Of a DNA stretch of 64,000 nucleotides, positions 18,298-25,108 are shown one piece after another. A program made the position numbers and the translations under genes. The stretch spans positions 39,649-103,648 of the forward strand of contig NZ_FNEO01000011.1 in the NCBI RefSeq assembly GCF_900100165.1, written 5' to 3'. Source of the stretch: Flavobacterium glycines (GTDB lineage: Bacteria; Bacteroidota; Bacteroidia; Flavobacteriales; Flavobacteriaceae). Positions within the stretch are counted from its first letter, which is position 1, and every line of letters begins with the position of its first letter. The notes below the pieces were generated by a model, which worked only from the letters and a program-made list of their open reading frames with translations, did not search any database and was not told the origin of the DNA.

Positions 18298-18684
18298 CTA
18301 TTTAAGTTGTAAATAGGATGAAACGGATGTTTTTATTTCTTCAATTAATTCTTTGTCCATGAATTTATAGTTATCCTGAATTTCCAAAACAATAATTTTT
18401 CTTTTTTTGGTTTCTGTTGGAAAATTTAACAGTAATTTTTCTTTATGGAGTTTCTCCATAACAAAAATAAAATCCGCCCAATTAATTAGTTTTGAGTTGA
18501 TTTTTACACGTGCTGAGTTTTCAGTTCCTGCCGACTTGACAAAAAACTCAGAACTGTTTTTGTAAATAGTTTCAGCAGTTAAACTTCTCCATTTATTTCT
18601 ACTACAAACAAATAATAAATTTTTCAAGTGATAATTTTTGTTTAGATTGTGGCTTACTTTTGTGGGCAAGGAATGCAATTCCAT
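18298..18684 (-). CDS. Low-molecular-weight protein tyrosine phosphatase-like protein
   Basis: A 128-residue protein with a P-loop CSRNKWRS (Cys27 x5 Arg33 Ser34) after the beta strand NLLFVC, as in low-molecular-weight tyrosine phosphatases and arsenate reductases. The later SAGT loop and WADFIFVMEKLHKE helix also fit. The usual DP general-acid motif near the end reads QDN, so activity is uncertain. The first 19 residues have no family counterpart; a TTG at 18627 would start exactly at the conserved LKNLLFVC and is a serious alternative. The downstream neighbour is DUF2200, and the upstream gene (18717) is an orphan. Confidence 0.75.
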   Translation of the reverse strand: MELHSLPTKVSHNLNKNYHLKNLLFVCSRNKWRSLTAETIYKNSSEFFVKSAGTENSARVKINSKLINWADFIFVMEKLHKEKLLLNFPTETKKRKIIVLEIQDNYKFMDKELIEEIKTSVSSYLQLK

Positions 18685-18716
18685 GCTATCCTTTAGATTT
18701 GTTCTTTGAATTATTC

Positions 18717-19289
18717 TTAATCTTCCGCCAAATGTTGAATCTCTTTATAAATATCATTAAATAGTTTCTTGTACGGTTCCAGTTTTGCTTCTACACTTAA
18801 GATGCTTTGACTGTAAAATTCATATAGTTCAGGATATTTCTCATATTTTTCAAAAATGTTATTAGCATCATCAAAAGGTTGGCTCATAATTTTTGACAAA
18901 ATATTTTCGACTTTTTTAGATTCACGTGTATACATCAATAATTTATACACATTTTTGCAATAATCACCAAGCAACGAATTGTAGTCATTGGAAATATCTC
19001 CACAATATTTTAGCTCATTGTGATACCTTTCAGATTGCTTTTCTCTTTCTTTTTCGCTTACTTCAATGTTGGATAACTGATAACAGTATTCTGTAGTGAT
19101 TATAGCTTTTTCTAAACGCCTCGCGTAAATGAATAATATATGAGCTAGTTTTCTCTCTTCAGAAAGACAATCTATTACTAATTTCTTTTTGTCTGTTTTA
19201 TCTCTTAACAAATTGGCAATTATTTGGGAAAAAATCCCTGCGCTGCCACCTATACAAGCAGATAGTAAGCCTATTTCTGTAGTTGTCAT
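18717..19289 (-). CDS. Hypothetical protein with N-terminal membrane anchor
   Basis: A 190-residue protein not recognised. Residues about 5-27 (IGLLSACIGGSAGIFSQIIANLL) form one hydrophobic helix; the rest is charged, helical and likely cytosolic. It lies between the phosphatase-like gene and the attC-like structure at 19328, in the same direction as the Kiwa-like cassette. It may be a further accessory gene, but no second attC-like site is seen on its other side. Confidence 0.55.
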   Translation of the reverse strand: MTTTEIGLLSACIGGSAGIFSQIIANLLRDKTDKKKLVIDCLSEERKLAHILFIYARRLEKAIITTEYCYQLSNIEVSEKEREKQSERYHNELKYCGDISNDYNSLLGDYCKNVYKLLMYTRESKKVENILSKIMSQPFDDANNIFEKYEKYPELYEFYSQSILSVEAKLEPYKKLFNDIYKEIQHLAED

Positions 19290-19327
19290 TATGATCTTTT
19301 TTGTTAGAATGATAGTTGTGAGCGCTT

Positions 19328-19455
19328 GCTTATAACGTTCTGGCGCTTGGCGAGGTTGGGGAAATCGGAGAAGAGTATTTTCTGCTTTACGTAAACGTTC
19401 TTGATTACGGTAATTCCACTAAAACCCCAATCTCGTCCAAACGCCTGTTGTAGGC
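19328..19455 (-). repeat. attC-like inverted-repeat element 1 (downstream of kwaB-like gene)
   Basis: Read on the minus strand it begins GCCTACAAC and ends GTTATAAGC, which are complementary with two transitions. Inside these lie a second pair of arms: GGCGTTTGGACGAGATTGGGG against the complement of CCCCAACCTCGCCAAGCGCC. The roughly 30-base imperfect arms surround a loop of about 65 bases. This R-L-loop-L-R layout and total length (128 bases) are those of integron attC sites, although the outer motif is not the classical GTTRRRY. It begins five bases after the stop of the kwaB-like gene. It is a candidate recombination site by inference; no integrase is in the window. Confidence 0.5.
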
Positions 19456-19459
19456 AGTT

Positions 19460-20293
19460 TTAATTTTGGAGTTTTGATATAGAGTTTGCTAACCTTCTTT
19501 CATTTCCGACAATTGTTGTATAGAAGCGTTGTTCAATACCAAAAATTAAATTTTTTAAATGTTCTTCAGTTCCAATGCTAAATGTATTGTGTTCATCAGA
19601 AAATTCTAATTCGGGGCAGTAATCCTTAATATAATTATGTATTTGTACCTTATGCTCTTCCTCAAGATTAGCTAATGTTTCAATAGCCATAGAAATTCTC
19701 TTCCTATTTGCTGTATTCACTTTAGTCTTATCAAAACCATCGTTTAAATTTATAAATTCACTATTTAAAAAGTTTTCTGTTTCTTCATCTGTCGCTTCTT
19801 TGTATAATTCTATTACTTCTGGAAAAATAGATTTTATATCGCTCAAATTTTTAAAATATAATGTGTCAGTCGACTTTCTGTAAATAGCATCAGGAATTGT
19901 TTTCAAAATCAAAATTGGTTCATTTACTTTAATCTCTGGTTCTCCGCTTAATGAAATCCATTTACTTGAAATTATATTACTATAAACAAATTTTTGAAAA
20001 CAGTAATCATCATCATCTTGATAAGTGCAAAAAAACTTAACAGCATTATATTGATTGTTTCCAATTTGTTGATATTCAGCACTATTGAAATCTTGTGTTA
20101 ATAGTTGAATACAATAATCTGTATTGCTGAAATTCTGTATTCCAAACCATTCGTCATCTTCTAGCTTATAATTTGTGTCATAAGCTTTGATATTTAATAG
20201 GTCATTGGGAAGTTCGTAAACTCTATCTTCTTGTGATAAAACTAAATAATAGGTATTGTTTGTCCTTTTCTTTTTTGCTATTAGATAATTCAT
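19460..20293 (-). CDS. kwaB: KwaB-like (DUF4868) protein of a probable Kiwa anti-phage system
   Basis: A 277-residue soluble protein. Features that recall DUF4868/KwaB are an N-terminal beta-rich part with small-residue turns, the central block ILKTIPDAIYRKSTDTLYFKN followed by LSDIKSIFPEVIELYKEAT, and a C-terminal stretch LIFGIEQRFYTTIVGNERR. It starts two bases after the stop of a four-helix membrane protein, the KwaA-KwaB order of Kiwa systems. In characterised Kiwa, KwaB binds DNA and works with membrane-bound KwaA to block phage infection. Homology was judged by eye, and the protein is somewhat shorter than typical KwaB. The AT-rich composition and the attC-like flanks suggest horizontal acquisition. 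Confidence 0.6.
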   Translation of the reverse strand: MNYLIAKKKRTNNTYYLVLSQEDRVYELPNDLLNIKAYDTNYKLEDDEWFGIQNFSNTDYCIQLLTQDFNSAEYQQIGNNQYNAVKFFCTYQDDDDYCFQKFVYSNIISSKWISLSGEPEIKVNEPILILKTIPDAIYRKSTDTLYFKNLSDIKSIFPEVIELYKEATDEETENFLNSEFINLNDGFDKTKVNTANRKRISMAIETLANLEEEHKVQIHNYIKDYCPELEFSDEHNTFSIGTEEHLKNLIFGIEQRFYTTIVGNERRLANSISKLQN

Positions 20294-20295
20294 AA

Positions 20296-20835
20296 TTATT
20301 TGATTTTGTCAATGAAAGTGAAATTATTTATACGTTTCAATTGTGTAAATTCAATGTCATCAACTTTGTTAATTTCATTTTTAGTAATCACAAATAATTT
20401 CGCTTTATTATTTGTTGATATATTGTAAAAGTGGTAGCCAAATATTAAGAATAGGGGATTGAAATATAACGTTTGTGATAAAAATGTAAACACAAAAAGA
20501 ATTGCGAATACAAAAATTAACGTTTCAGAGTTATTAACACTTAGAGCAACAAAAAAATAACCTAAATAACTTGGCAAAAATGCATTGTTAGCATTTTCTA
20601 CTTCAATAATTGACCCTTTGGAAATATTTGAATTTCCTAGAAACTTTGAAATGTATAAACTAATATAAGTAAGGACAATTGGAACGAAAAAGTATATTAG
20701 ATAAGAAACATAATTAGGTAAGCTATTTAGTTTTTCGTGTAAACTATTTAATGTAGTTTCTTCTTTTATCAAAAAGATTACCAATATCAATGATGTTGCA
20801 TTGAATGTAAGTAATAGTCTATATATATAATTCAT
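20296..20835 (-). CDS. kwaA: KwaA-like four-helix membrane protein of a probable Kiwa system
   Basis: A 179-residue protein with four predicted membrane segments (about residues 5-23, 44-64, 87-103 and 108-135), then the conserved-looking YFNPLFLIFGYHFYNI and a short cytosolic tail (AKLFVITKNEI). KwaA proteins are small four-helix membrane proteins with a comparable tail and precede kwaB directly. Here the spacing to kwaB is two bases. It would sit in the inner membrane as the infection sensor. The promoter is not obvious; the attC-like element 2 lies just upstream, so expression may depend on its insertion context. Confidence 0.6.
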   Translation of the reverse strand: MNYIYRLLLTFNATSLILVIFLIKEETTLNSLHEKLNSLPNYVSYLIYFFVPIVLTYISLYISKFLGNSNISKGSIIEVENANNAFLPSYLGYFFVALSVNNSETLIFVFAILFVFTFLSQTLYFNPLFLIFGYHFYNISTNNKAKLFVITKNEINKVDDIEFTQLKRINNFTFIDKIK

Positions 20836-20869
20836 TGGTTTTTCTTTGATAGTCTTGTCTGGTAAAATT

Positions 20870-20954
20870 GCCTACAACTTGTTTCGCTTTATTTCTTTTC
20901 AAATATATTTATTTTTTCTTACAAAATTAATTTTAGAAGCCAAACGTTGTTTTC
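20870..20954 (-). repeat. attC-like inverted-repeat element 2 (upstream of kwaA-like gene)
   Basis: On the plus strand GCCTACAACTTGTTTCGC (20870-20887) is complementary, with small gaps, to GAAGCCAAACGTTGT (20936-20950). Read in the gene direction the element ends with GTTGTAGGC and then AATTTTACC before kwaA. Element 1 has the mirror arrangement TTGTAGGCAGTTTTA at its kwaB side. The two-gene cassette is therefore bounded on both sides by TTGTAGGCARTTTTA in inverted orientation. The identification as attC-like is inferred. Confidence 0.45.
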
Positions 20955-21028
20955 TAGCCCCGATAGCAGCGGCATCCTCTTGTGGCTCGTTTCTTTAACG
21001 AGGCACAAGAGATAGAGCGGATAGCGGG
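20955..21028. repeat. Dispersed palindromic repeat (CCCGATAGC...GCGGATAGCGGG family), copy 1
   Basis: TAGCCCCGATAGCAGCGG at the left and GAGCGGATAGCGGG at the right frame a long hairpin whose inner arms match 14 of 15 bases (CTCTTGTGGCTCGTT against the complement of AACGAGGCACAAGAG). The loop is TCTTT. A second copy lies in reverse orientation at 63554-63635, and a collapsed core lies at 41836-41851. It directly abuts the attC-like element. Confidence 0.75.
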
Positions 21029-21110
21029 TGAAAATGTTAATTATAGCATCGGTGTGTAGTGGCTCCTGAAAATAATTTTACTTAGAAGACCTTTATAAAA
21101 TTTAAATAAT

Positions 21111-21118
21111 TATTTTTG
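21111..21118 (+). promoter_or_regulatory. -7 element for the alpha-oxoamine synthase gene
   Basis: TATTTTTG matches TAnnTTTG and lies 36 bases upstream of the ATG at 21155. No TTG is seen at the expected -33 position. Confidence 0.45.
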
Positions 21119-21154
21119 CAAACTCTTAAAATTAAAATTATTACTGGATATATT

Positions 21155-22417
21155 ATGGTAAAAGATTTATTCGAAAGGATTCAAAGCAACAAAGGACCAT
21201 TAGGAAAATGGGCTTCACAGGCAGAAGGATATTATGTGTTTCCAAAATTGGAAGGAGAGTTAGGGCCCAGAATGAAGTTTGGTGGAAAAGATATTTTGAA
21301 CTGGAGTTTGAATGATTATTTAGGTTTAGCTAATCACCCTGAAGTTCGTAAAGCCGATACTGATGCTGCAATTCAGTTTGGAGCTGCTTACCCAATGGGA
21401 GCTCGTATGATGAGTGGGCACACTACTTACCACGAGCAATTAGAAAATGAATTGGCTGCTTTTGTGATGAAAGAATCAGCTTATTTGTTGAATTTTGGAT
21501 ACCAGGGAATGGTTTCTATTATCGATGCTTTGGTGACTAAGAATGATATCATTGTTTATGATGTGGATTCTCATGCTTGTATTATTGACGGAGTTCGTTT
21601 GCACATGGGGAAACGTTTTACGTACAAACACAATGATTTAGAGAGCATGGAGAAAAACCTGCAACGTGCTACTAAAATGGCTAAAGAAACCGGAGGAGGA
21701 ATTTTATTCATCACTGAAGGAGTTTTTGGAATGCGCGGTCAGCAAGGTAAATTGAAAGAAATTGTAGCTTTGAAAGAGAAATACAATTTCCGTCTTTTAG
21801 TGGATGATGCGCACGGTTTTGGTACACTTGGAAAAACAGGTGCAGGAGCAGGTGAGGAGCAAGGTTGTCAGGACGGAATTGATGTTTATTTCTCGACTTT
21901 TGCGAAATCAATGGCTAATATTGGAGCTTTCGTAGCTGCTGATAAAGATGTTATTGATTATTTGAAATACAACTTGCGTTCACAAATGTTTGCTAAAGCA
22001 TTGCCAATGATTCAGACAATTGGTTCATTGAAACGTTTGGAATTATTACGTCAGTCTTCTGAAATTAAAGATAAACTTTGGGAAAATGTTAATGCGTTGC
22101 AAAACGGATTAAAAGAAAAAGGATTTAATATTGGGGATACTAATACTTGTATTACTCCGGTATACCTTGAAGGATCTATCCCTGAGGCGATGGTTATGGT
22201 GAACGATTTGAGAGAGAATTATGGTATTTTCTTGTCAATCGTGGTTTATCCGGTTATTCCAAAAGGAATTATTTTATTAAGAATGATTCCTACGGCTTCT
22301 CATACATTAGCTGATATCGAGGAAACATTGACTGCTTTTGAAGCAATCCGTGAGAAATTAGTTAATGGGACTTACAAAGCAATTGCTGAGAAAACAACAG
22401 TTGATATGGAAGCTTAA
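21155..22417 (+). CDS. Alpha-oxoamine synthase family PLP enzyme (KBL / serine palmitoyltransferase-like)
   Basis: A 420-residue fold-type I PLP enzyme. It shows NDYLGLANHPEV, the substrate loop MGARMMSGHTTYHEQLE, VDDAHGFGTLG with the PLP-contacting Asp and His, and the Schiff-base lysine in STFAKSMANIG. This family joins an amino acid to an acyl-CoA: glycine C-acetyltransferase, serine palmitoyltransferase, BioF, or the cysteate-using capnine synthase. Sequence reading alone does not decide among them. In a flavobacterium, sphingolipid or sulfonolipid base synthesis is attractive, since no threonine dehydrogenase (Tdh) gene is adjacent. The ATG at 21155 is preferred to an in-frame TTG at 21116. 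The gene converges with a GNAT gene. Confidence 0.85.
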   Translation: MVKDLFERIQSNKGPLGKWASQAEGYYVFPKLEGELGPRMKFGGKDILNWSLNDYLGLANHPEVRKADTDAAIQFGAAYPMGARMMSGHTTYHEQLENELAAFVMKESAYLLNFGYQGMVSIIDALVTKNDIIVYDVDSHACIIDGVRLHMGKRFTYKHNDLESMEKNLQRATKMAKETGGGILFITEGVFGMRGQQGKLKEIVALKEKYNFRLLVDDAHGFGTLGKTGAGAGEEQGCQDGIDVYFSTFAKSMANIGAFVAADKDVIDYLKYNLRSQMFAKALPMIQTIGSLKRLELLRQSSEIKDKLWENVNALQNGLKEKGFNIGDTNTCITPVYLEGSIPEAMVMVNDLRENYGIFLSIVVYPVIPKGIILLRMIPTASHTLADIEETLTAFEAIREKLVNGTYKAIAEKTTVDMEA

Positions 22418-22420
22418 AAA

Positions 22421-22563
22421 TCAGTTTCCAGTGTTCAGTTTTTAGTGTTCAGTCACTGTATAAATCATAAAACAAAAAAAATCCATTCAACGAATGGATT
22501 TTTTTATGGATTTAAATTAGCTAAATACTTAAACTGAACACTTATAACTGAACACTGAAGACT
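22421..22563. repeat. Inverted repeat of the 'CAGTTTTTAGTGTTCAGT' family, copy 2
   Basis: The left arm (22421-22453) holds GTGTTCAGT twice. The right arm (22531-22563) is its inverted counterpart with a few changes. A separate terminator hairpin sits in the middle. As with copy 1 at 11070, the element fills a junction between convergent genes. Confidence 0.75.
22474..22505. terminator. Bidirectional terminator between two convergent genes
   Basis: ATCCATTC (22481-22488), loop AAC and GAATGGAT (22492-22499) form an eight-base stem flanked by seven A on the left and six T on the right, so it can end transcription in both directions. It is nested within repeat copy 2. Confidence 0.85.
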
Positions 22564-22566
22564 TTT

Positions 22567-23685
22567 CTAAAGGTCTTTTCGGAATGTTTTTCTGCGGCAG
22601 TGTACTTTTGGATCAAAATGCTTCCATATGTTATGAATAGCATGGTTGTCTGATAATTCAGGAGTTCTGAAGCAATATTCCACGCCTTTTTCTTTGAAAG
22701 TATTGTAATATTCGTTGAAAATAACTGCTGTTACGGCTTTGTTTTGGTATTCCGGATGGATTCCAATCAAATAAAAAATCATGTCCTTGCTGTTTTTTCT
22801 GGCGCTTAGCAAATGGAAAATTCCAAAAGGGAAGAGTTTTCCTTTTGCTTTTTGAAGGGCTTTTGAAAAAGAAGGCATCACAATACCAAAGGCTATAATG
22901 TTTTTGTCTTTGTCTTCGATAAATTTGATGTATTCCGGATTGATAAAACCAATGTATTTCTTTTTGAAATACGCTTTTTGTGTTTCTGAAATAGCTACAA
23001 ACGAAGAAAGTTTAGCGTAACTTTCGTTGAATAAATCAAACATTTTGTCAGCATAAGGCATCACTTCTTTGGTGGAAGTAAAGTTAAGCGGTGTTAATTC
23101 GTATCTTTTTTTAATCACTTCACTGGCTTTCTGGAAAAATTCCGGTTTTACATTTGAAAAAGGGAATTTACTCTCGATATATTCTTTTTCAACTACATAA
23201 CCCAGTTGTTCAAAATGTGTAGCATAATACGGATGATTGTACCAGGTAATCATGGTTCCTAATTGATCAAAACCTTCGGTAAGTACCCCAACTTTGTCCA
23301 GATTTGAAAATCCCATTGGACCTTCAACGTATTCTAAGTTGTTTTTTCGGCCTAGTTCATATACTTTTTCTAATAAAGCTTTGGTGACTTCGATGTCGTT
23401 TATAACGTCAAACCAACCAAAACGGACTTTTCTTTTTTGTTGGTCGTTTACTTCCGCCCAATTGATGATAGCGGTCACTCTACCGGCAATTTTTCCGTCT
23501 TTGTAAGCAATGTAAAAATAGGCTTCTGCATTTTCAAAAGCCGGATTTTTAGTTTTGTCAAAAGCTTCCAGTTCGTCGGCAATCAATGGTGGAACCCAGA
23601 ATTCGTTGTCTTTATATAGCGTAAAAGGGAATTTAATGTATTCGGTTAGTTCTTTTTTTGTTTTGGCTTCTTGTATTGTAATCAT
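22567..23685 (-). CDS. GNAT-type acyltransferase-like protein
   Basis: A 372-residue protein resembling the large GNAT-fold proteins of Bacteroidota. The N-terminal half has KFPFTLYKDNEFWVPPL and AYFYIAYKDGKIAGRVTAI. The C-terminal half has FYLIGIHPEYQNKAVTAVIF, an acyl-CoA-binding-like loop, and ends YCFRTPELSDNHAIHNIWKHF. It probably contains two tandem GNAT folds. No signal peptide or membrane helix is visible. It converges with an alpha-oxoamine synthase gene; because bacterial ceramide synthesis uses a GNAT-like N-acyltransferase, a lipid role is possible but unproven. The gene start is the ATG at 23685. Confidence 0.75.
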   Translation of the reverse strand: MITIQEAKTKKELTEYIKFPFTLYKDNEFWVPPLIADELEAFDKTKNPAFENAEAYFYIAYKDGKIAGRVTAIINWAEVNDQQKRKVRFGWFDVINDIEVTKALLEKVYELGRKNNLEYVEGPMGFSNLDKVGVLTEGFDQLGTMITWYNHPYYATHFEQLGYVVEKEYIESKFPFSNVKPEFFQKASEVIKKRYELTPLNFTSTKEVMPYADKMFDLFNESYAKLSSFVAISETQKAYFKKKYIGFINPEYIKFIEDKDKNIIAFGIVMPSFSKALQKAKGKLFPFGIFHLLSARKNSKDMIFYLIGIHPEYQNKAVTAVIFNEYYNTFKEKGVEYCFRTPELSDNHAIHNIWKHFDPKVHCRRKTFRKDL

Positions 23686-23705
23686 GTTTTTATCTTTACT
23701 TTTCT

Positions 23706-24662
23706 TTATTCAATTGCGTCTCTTCTTTTTTGGTCTTTTCGGGCGGCTTTTCGTACTGATCTTGGTTTTGATGGACTGTCATCCAGGTCAACACGAACTT
23801 CTTTGTAATTAGTGTCGTATCGCCAGGAAAATCCAACTCCTCCGTAGAAAACAGAAGGAGTGTCTTTTAATATATTATGACTTATTGAGGCATCTATCTG
23901 CATGTTTTTGCCCAGTAAAAAAGCAGCTCCGCCACGTACAATGGCATCGCTGTAAAAACCACTTTTGTAGCCTTGATTTTCGATAAATCCAGACCATTTT
24001 TTGCTGATTCCTTTGGTTAAGGTGATAATATAACCATAGCTTGGGTAATCGGTCATGATATAATCGGCGATGATGTTTGTAACAAAAACCCAGGAACCAT
24101 CTCCTAAGTGGTTTTGTGTAACTAACATCACCTTTGGCGAAATCATCGCATCAGCAGAAAAAGCATACAGATTATTTTTCATCGTGAAATTAGCGCCCGC
24201 ATAAACGGATACGGCCGGGATTAATTGGTGCCAATTGAAAGCGTGATTGGCTTTCCAGCTATAAACATTTACTTTTTTTTCGTAATTTTTGTAAGGATCG
24301 TAGATGAGGTATTTAGCACCTAATACCGTTTGTTTTAAATCGGATTTTGAGTATTGGTTAAAAGCGTAAACAAAATCTTCTTTTTGATATTGGATGTTAG
24401 CAATTACTTCTAATTTTTCCATCAAAAAACCATAACGTAAATCCAGGTCTAATCCATATCCATTAGCGTCGTAACCCAATAAGCGATGATTCTCATTGAT
24501 GCCATAAAGACCGGTTTCTACCTGAATTACCGATTTTCCCACAGCATAAGCCGACATCGACTCGCCGGGTCTGTTCGAATTAATTTCGTCTGTGTGCTGA
24601 GCGTAGTTGTAATTTGCTAAAAGACAAATGGCTGTAACTAATAAAATTTTGATTTTCGACAT
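23706..24662 (-). CDS. Outer-membrane beta-barrel protein (putative transporter, MetA/phenol-pathway-like)
   Basis: A 318-residue exported protein. The signal peptide ends near LANYNYAQ (residue 22), and the mature start TDEINSNRPGESMSAYAV is the family's typical 'DRP' entry into the barrel. It is followed by about a dozen amphipathic strands. The last 25 residues are Lys/Arg-rich (KPRSVRKAARKDQKRR), an unusual basic tail for a barrel. It is probably an outer-membrane channel of the family annotated as 'transporter'; the substrate is unknown. It is 20 bases upstream of the GNAT gene in the same direction, so the two may form an operon. Confidence 0.75.
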   Translation of the reverse strand: MSKIKILLVTAICLLANYNYAQHTDEINSNRPGESMSAYAVGKSVIQVETGLYGINENHRLLGYDANGYGLDLDLRYGFLMEKLEVIANIQYQKEDFVYAFNQYSKSDLKQTVLGAKYLIYDPYKNYEKKVNVYSWKANHAFNWHQLIPAVSVYAGANFTMKNNLYAFSADAMISPKVMLVTQNHLGDGSWVFVTNIIADYIMTDYPSYGYIITLTKGISKKWSGFIENQGYKSGFYSDAIVRGGAAFLLGKNMQIDASISHNILKDTPSVFYGGVGFSWRYDTNYKEVRVDLDDSPSKPRSVRKAARKDQKRRDAIE

Positions 24663-24783
24663 GATGTTTGGGATTTTAAAAGTATTAAGCTTTCCAAAAG
24701 TACTATATTTTATTATTTATTTAAGAATGATAATCCAATTTTGAATGTAGTATTTGTTAATTTTGCTAAAAAAATATTTGATT

Positions 24784-25065
24784 ATGCAACTTGCGTCTTT
24801 TACAGGTTTTTTTAGAACATTATTTATCATTATATCTTTCTATTATATTTTTAGATTTTTGGCAAAATTGTTTTTGCCGGTAGTAATCAAAAAAGTAGTG
24901 GAAAAGGCAAGTGAGAACATGCAACAGCAGCAACAAGGTCAGTATTATAATAACTGGCAAAGACCAGCTGACGGAGAGACTAGTATTTATAACACTGATA
25001 ATGCTAGAAAATCCCGCGAAACCAAAAAAGTGGGAGATTATGTGGATTACGAAGAAATAGATTAA
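24784..25065 (+). CDS. DUF4834 family small membrane protein
   Basis: A 93-residue protein with one N-terminal membrane helix (about residues 6-30), then a Gln/Asn-rich, charged cytosolic tail ending YVDYEEID, the typical layout of DUF4834. I chose the ATG at 24784 because the TTG ten codons upstream overlaps the -7 element TAATTTTG (24758-24765). It lies 43 bases before the large YfhO-like gene and is probably co-transcribed with it. The function is unknown. Confidence 0.75.
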   Translation: MQLASFTGFFRTLFIIISFYYIFRFLAKLFLPVVIKKVVEKASENMQQQQQGQYYNNWQRPADGETSIYNTDNARKSRETKKVGDYVDYEEID

Positions 25066-25108
25066 ATTTGCCGCAAACTAATTCGTAATTTTATAAAATC
25101 CCCGAAAA

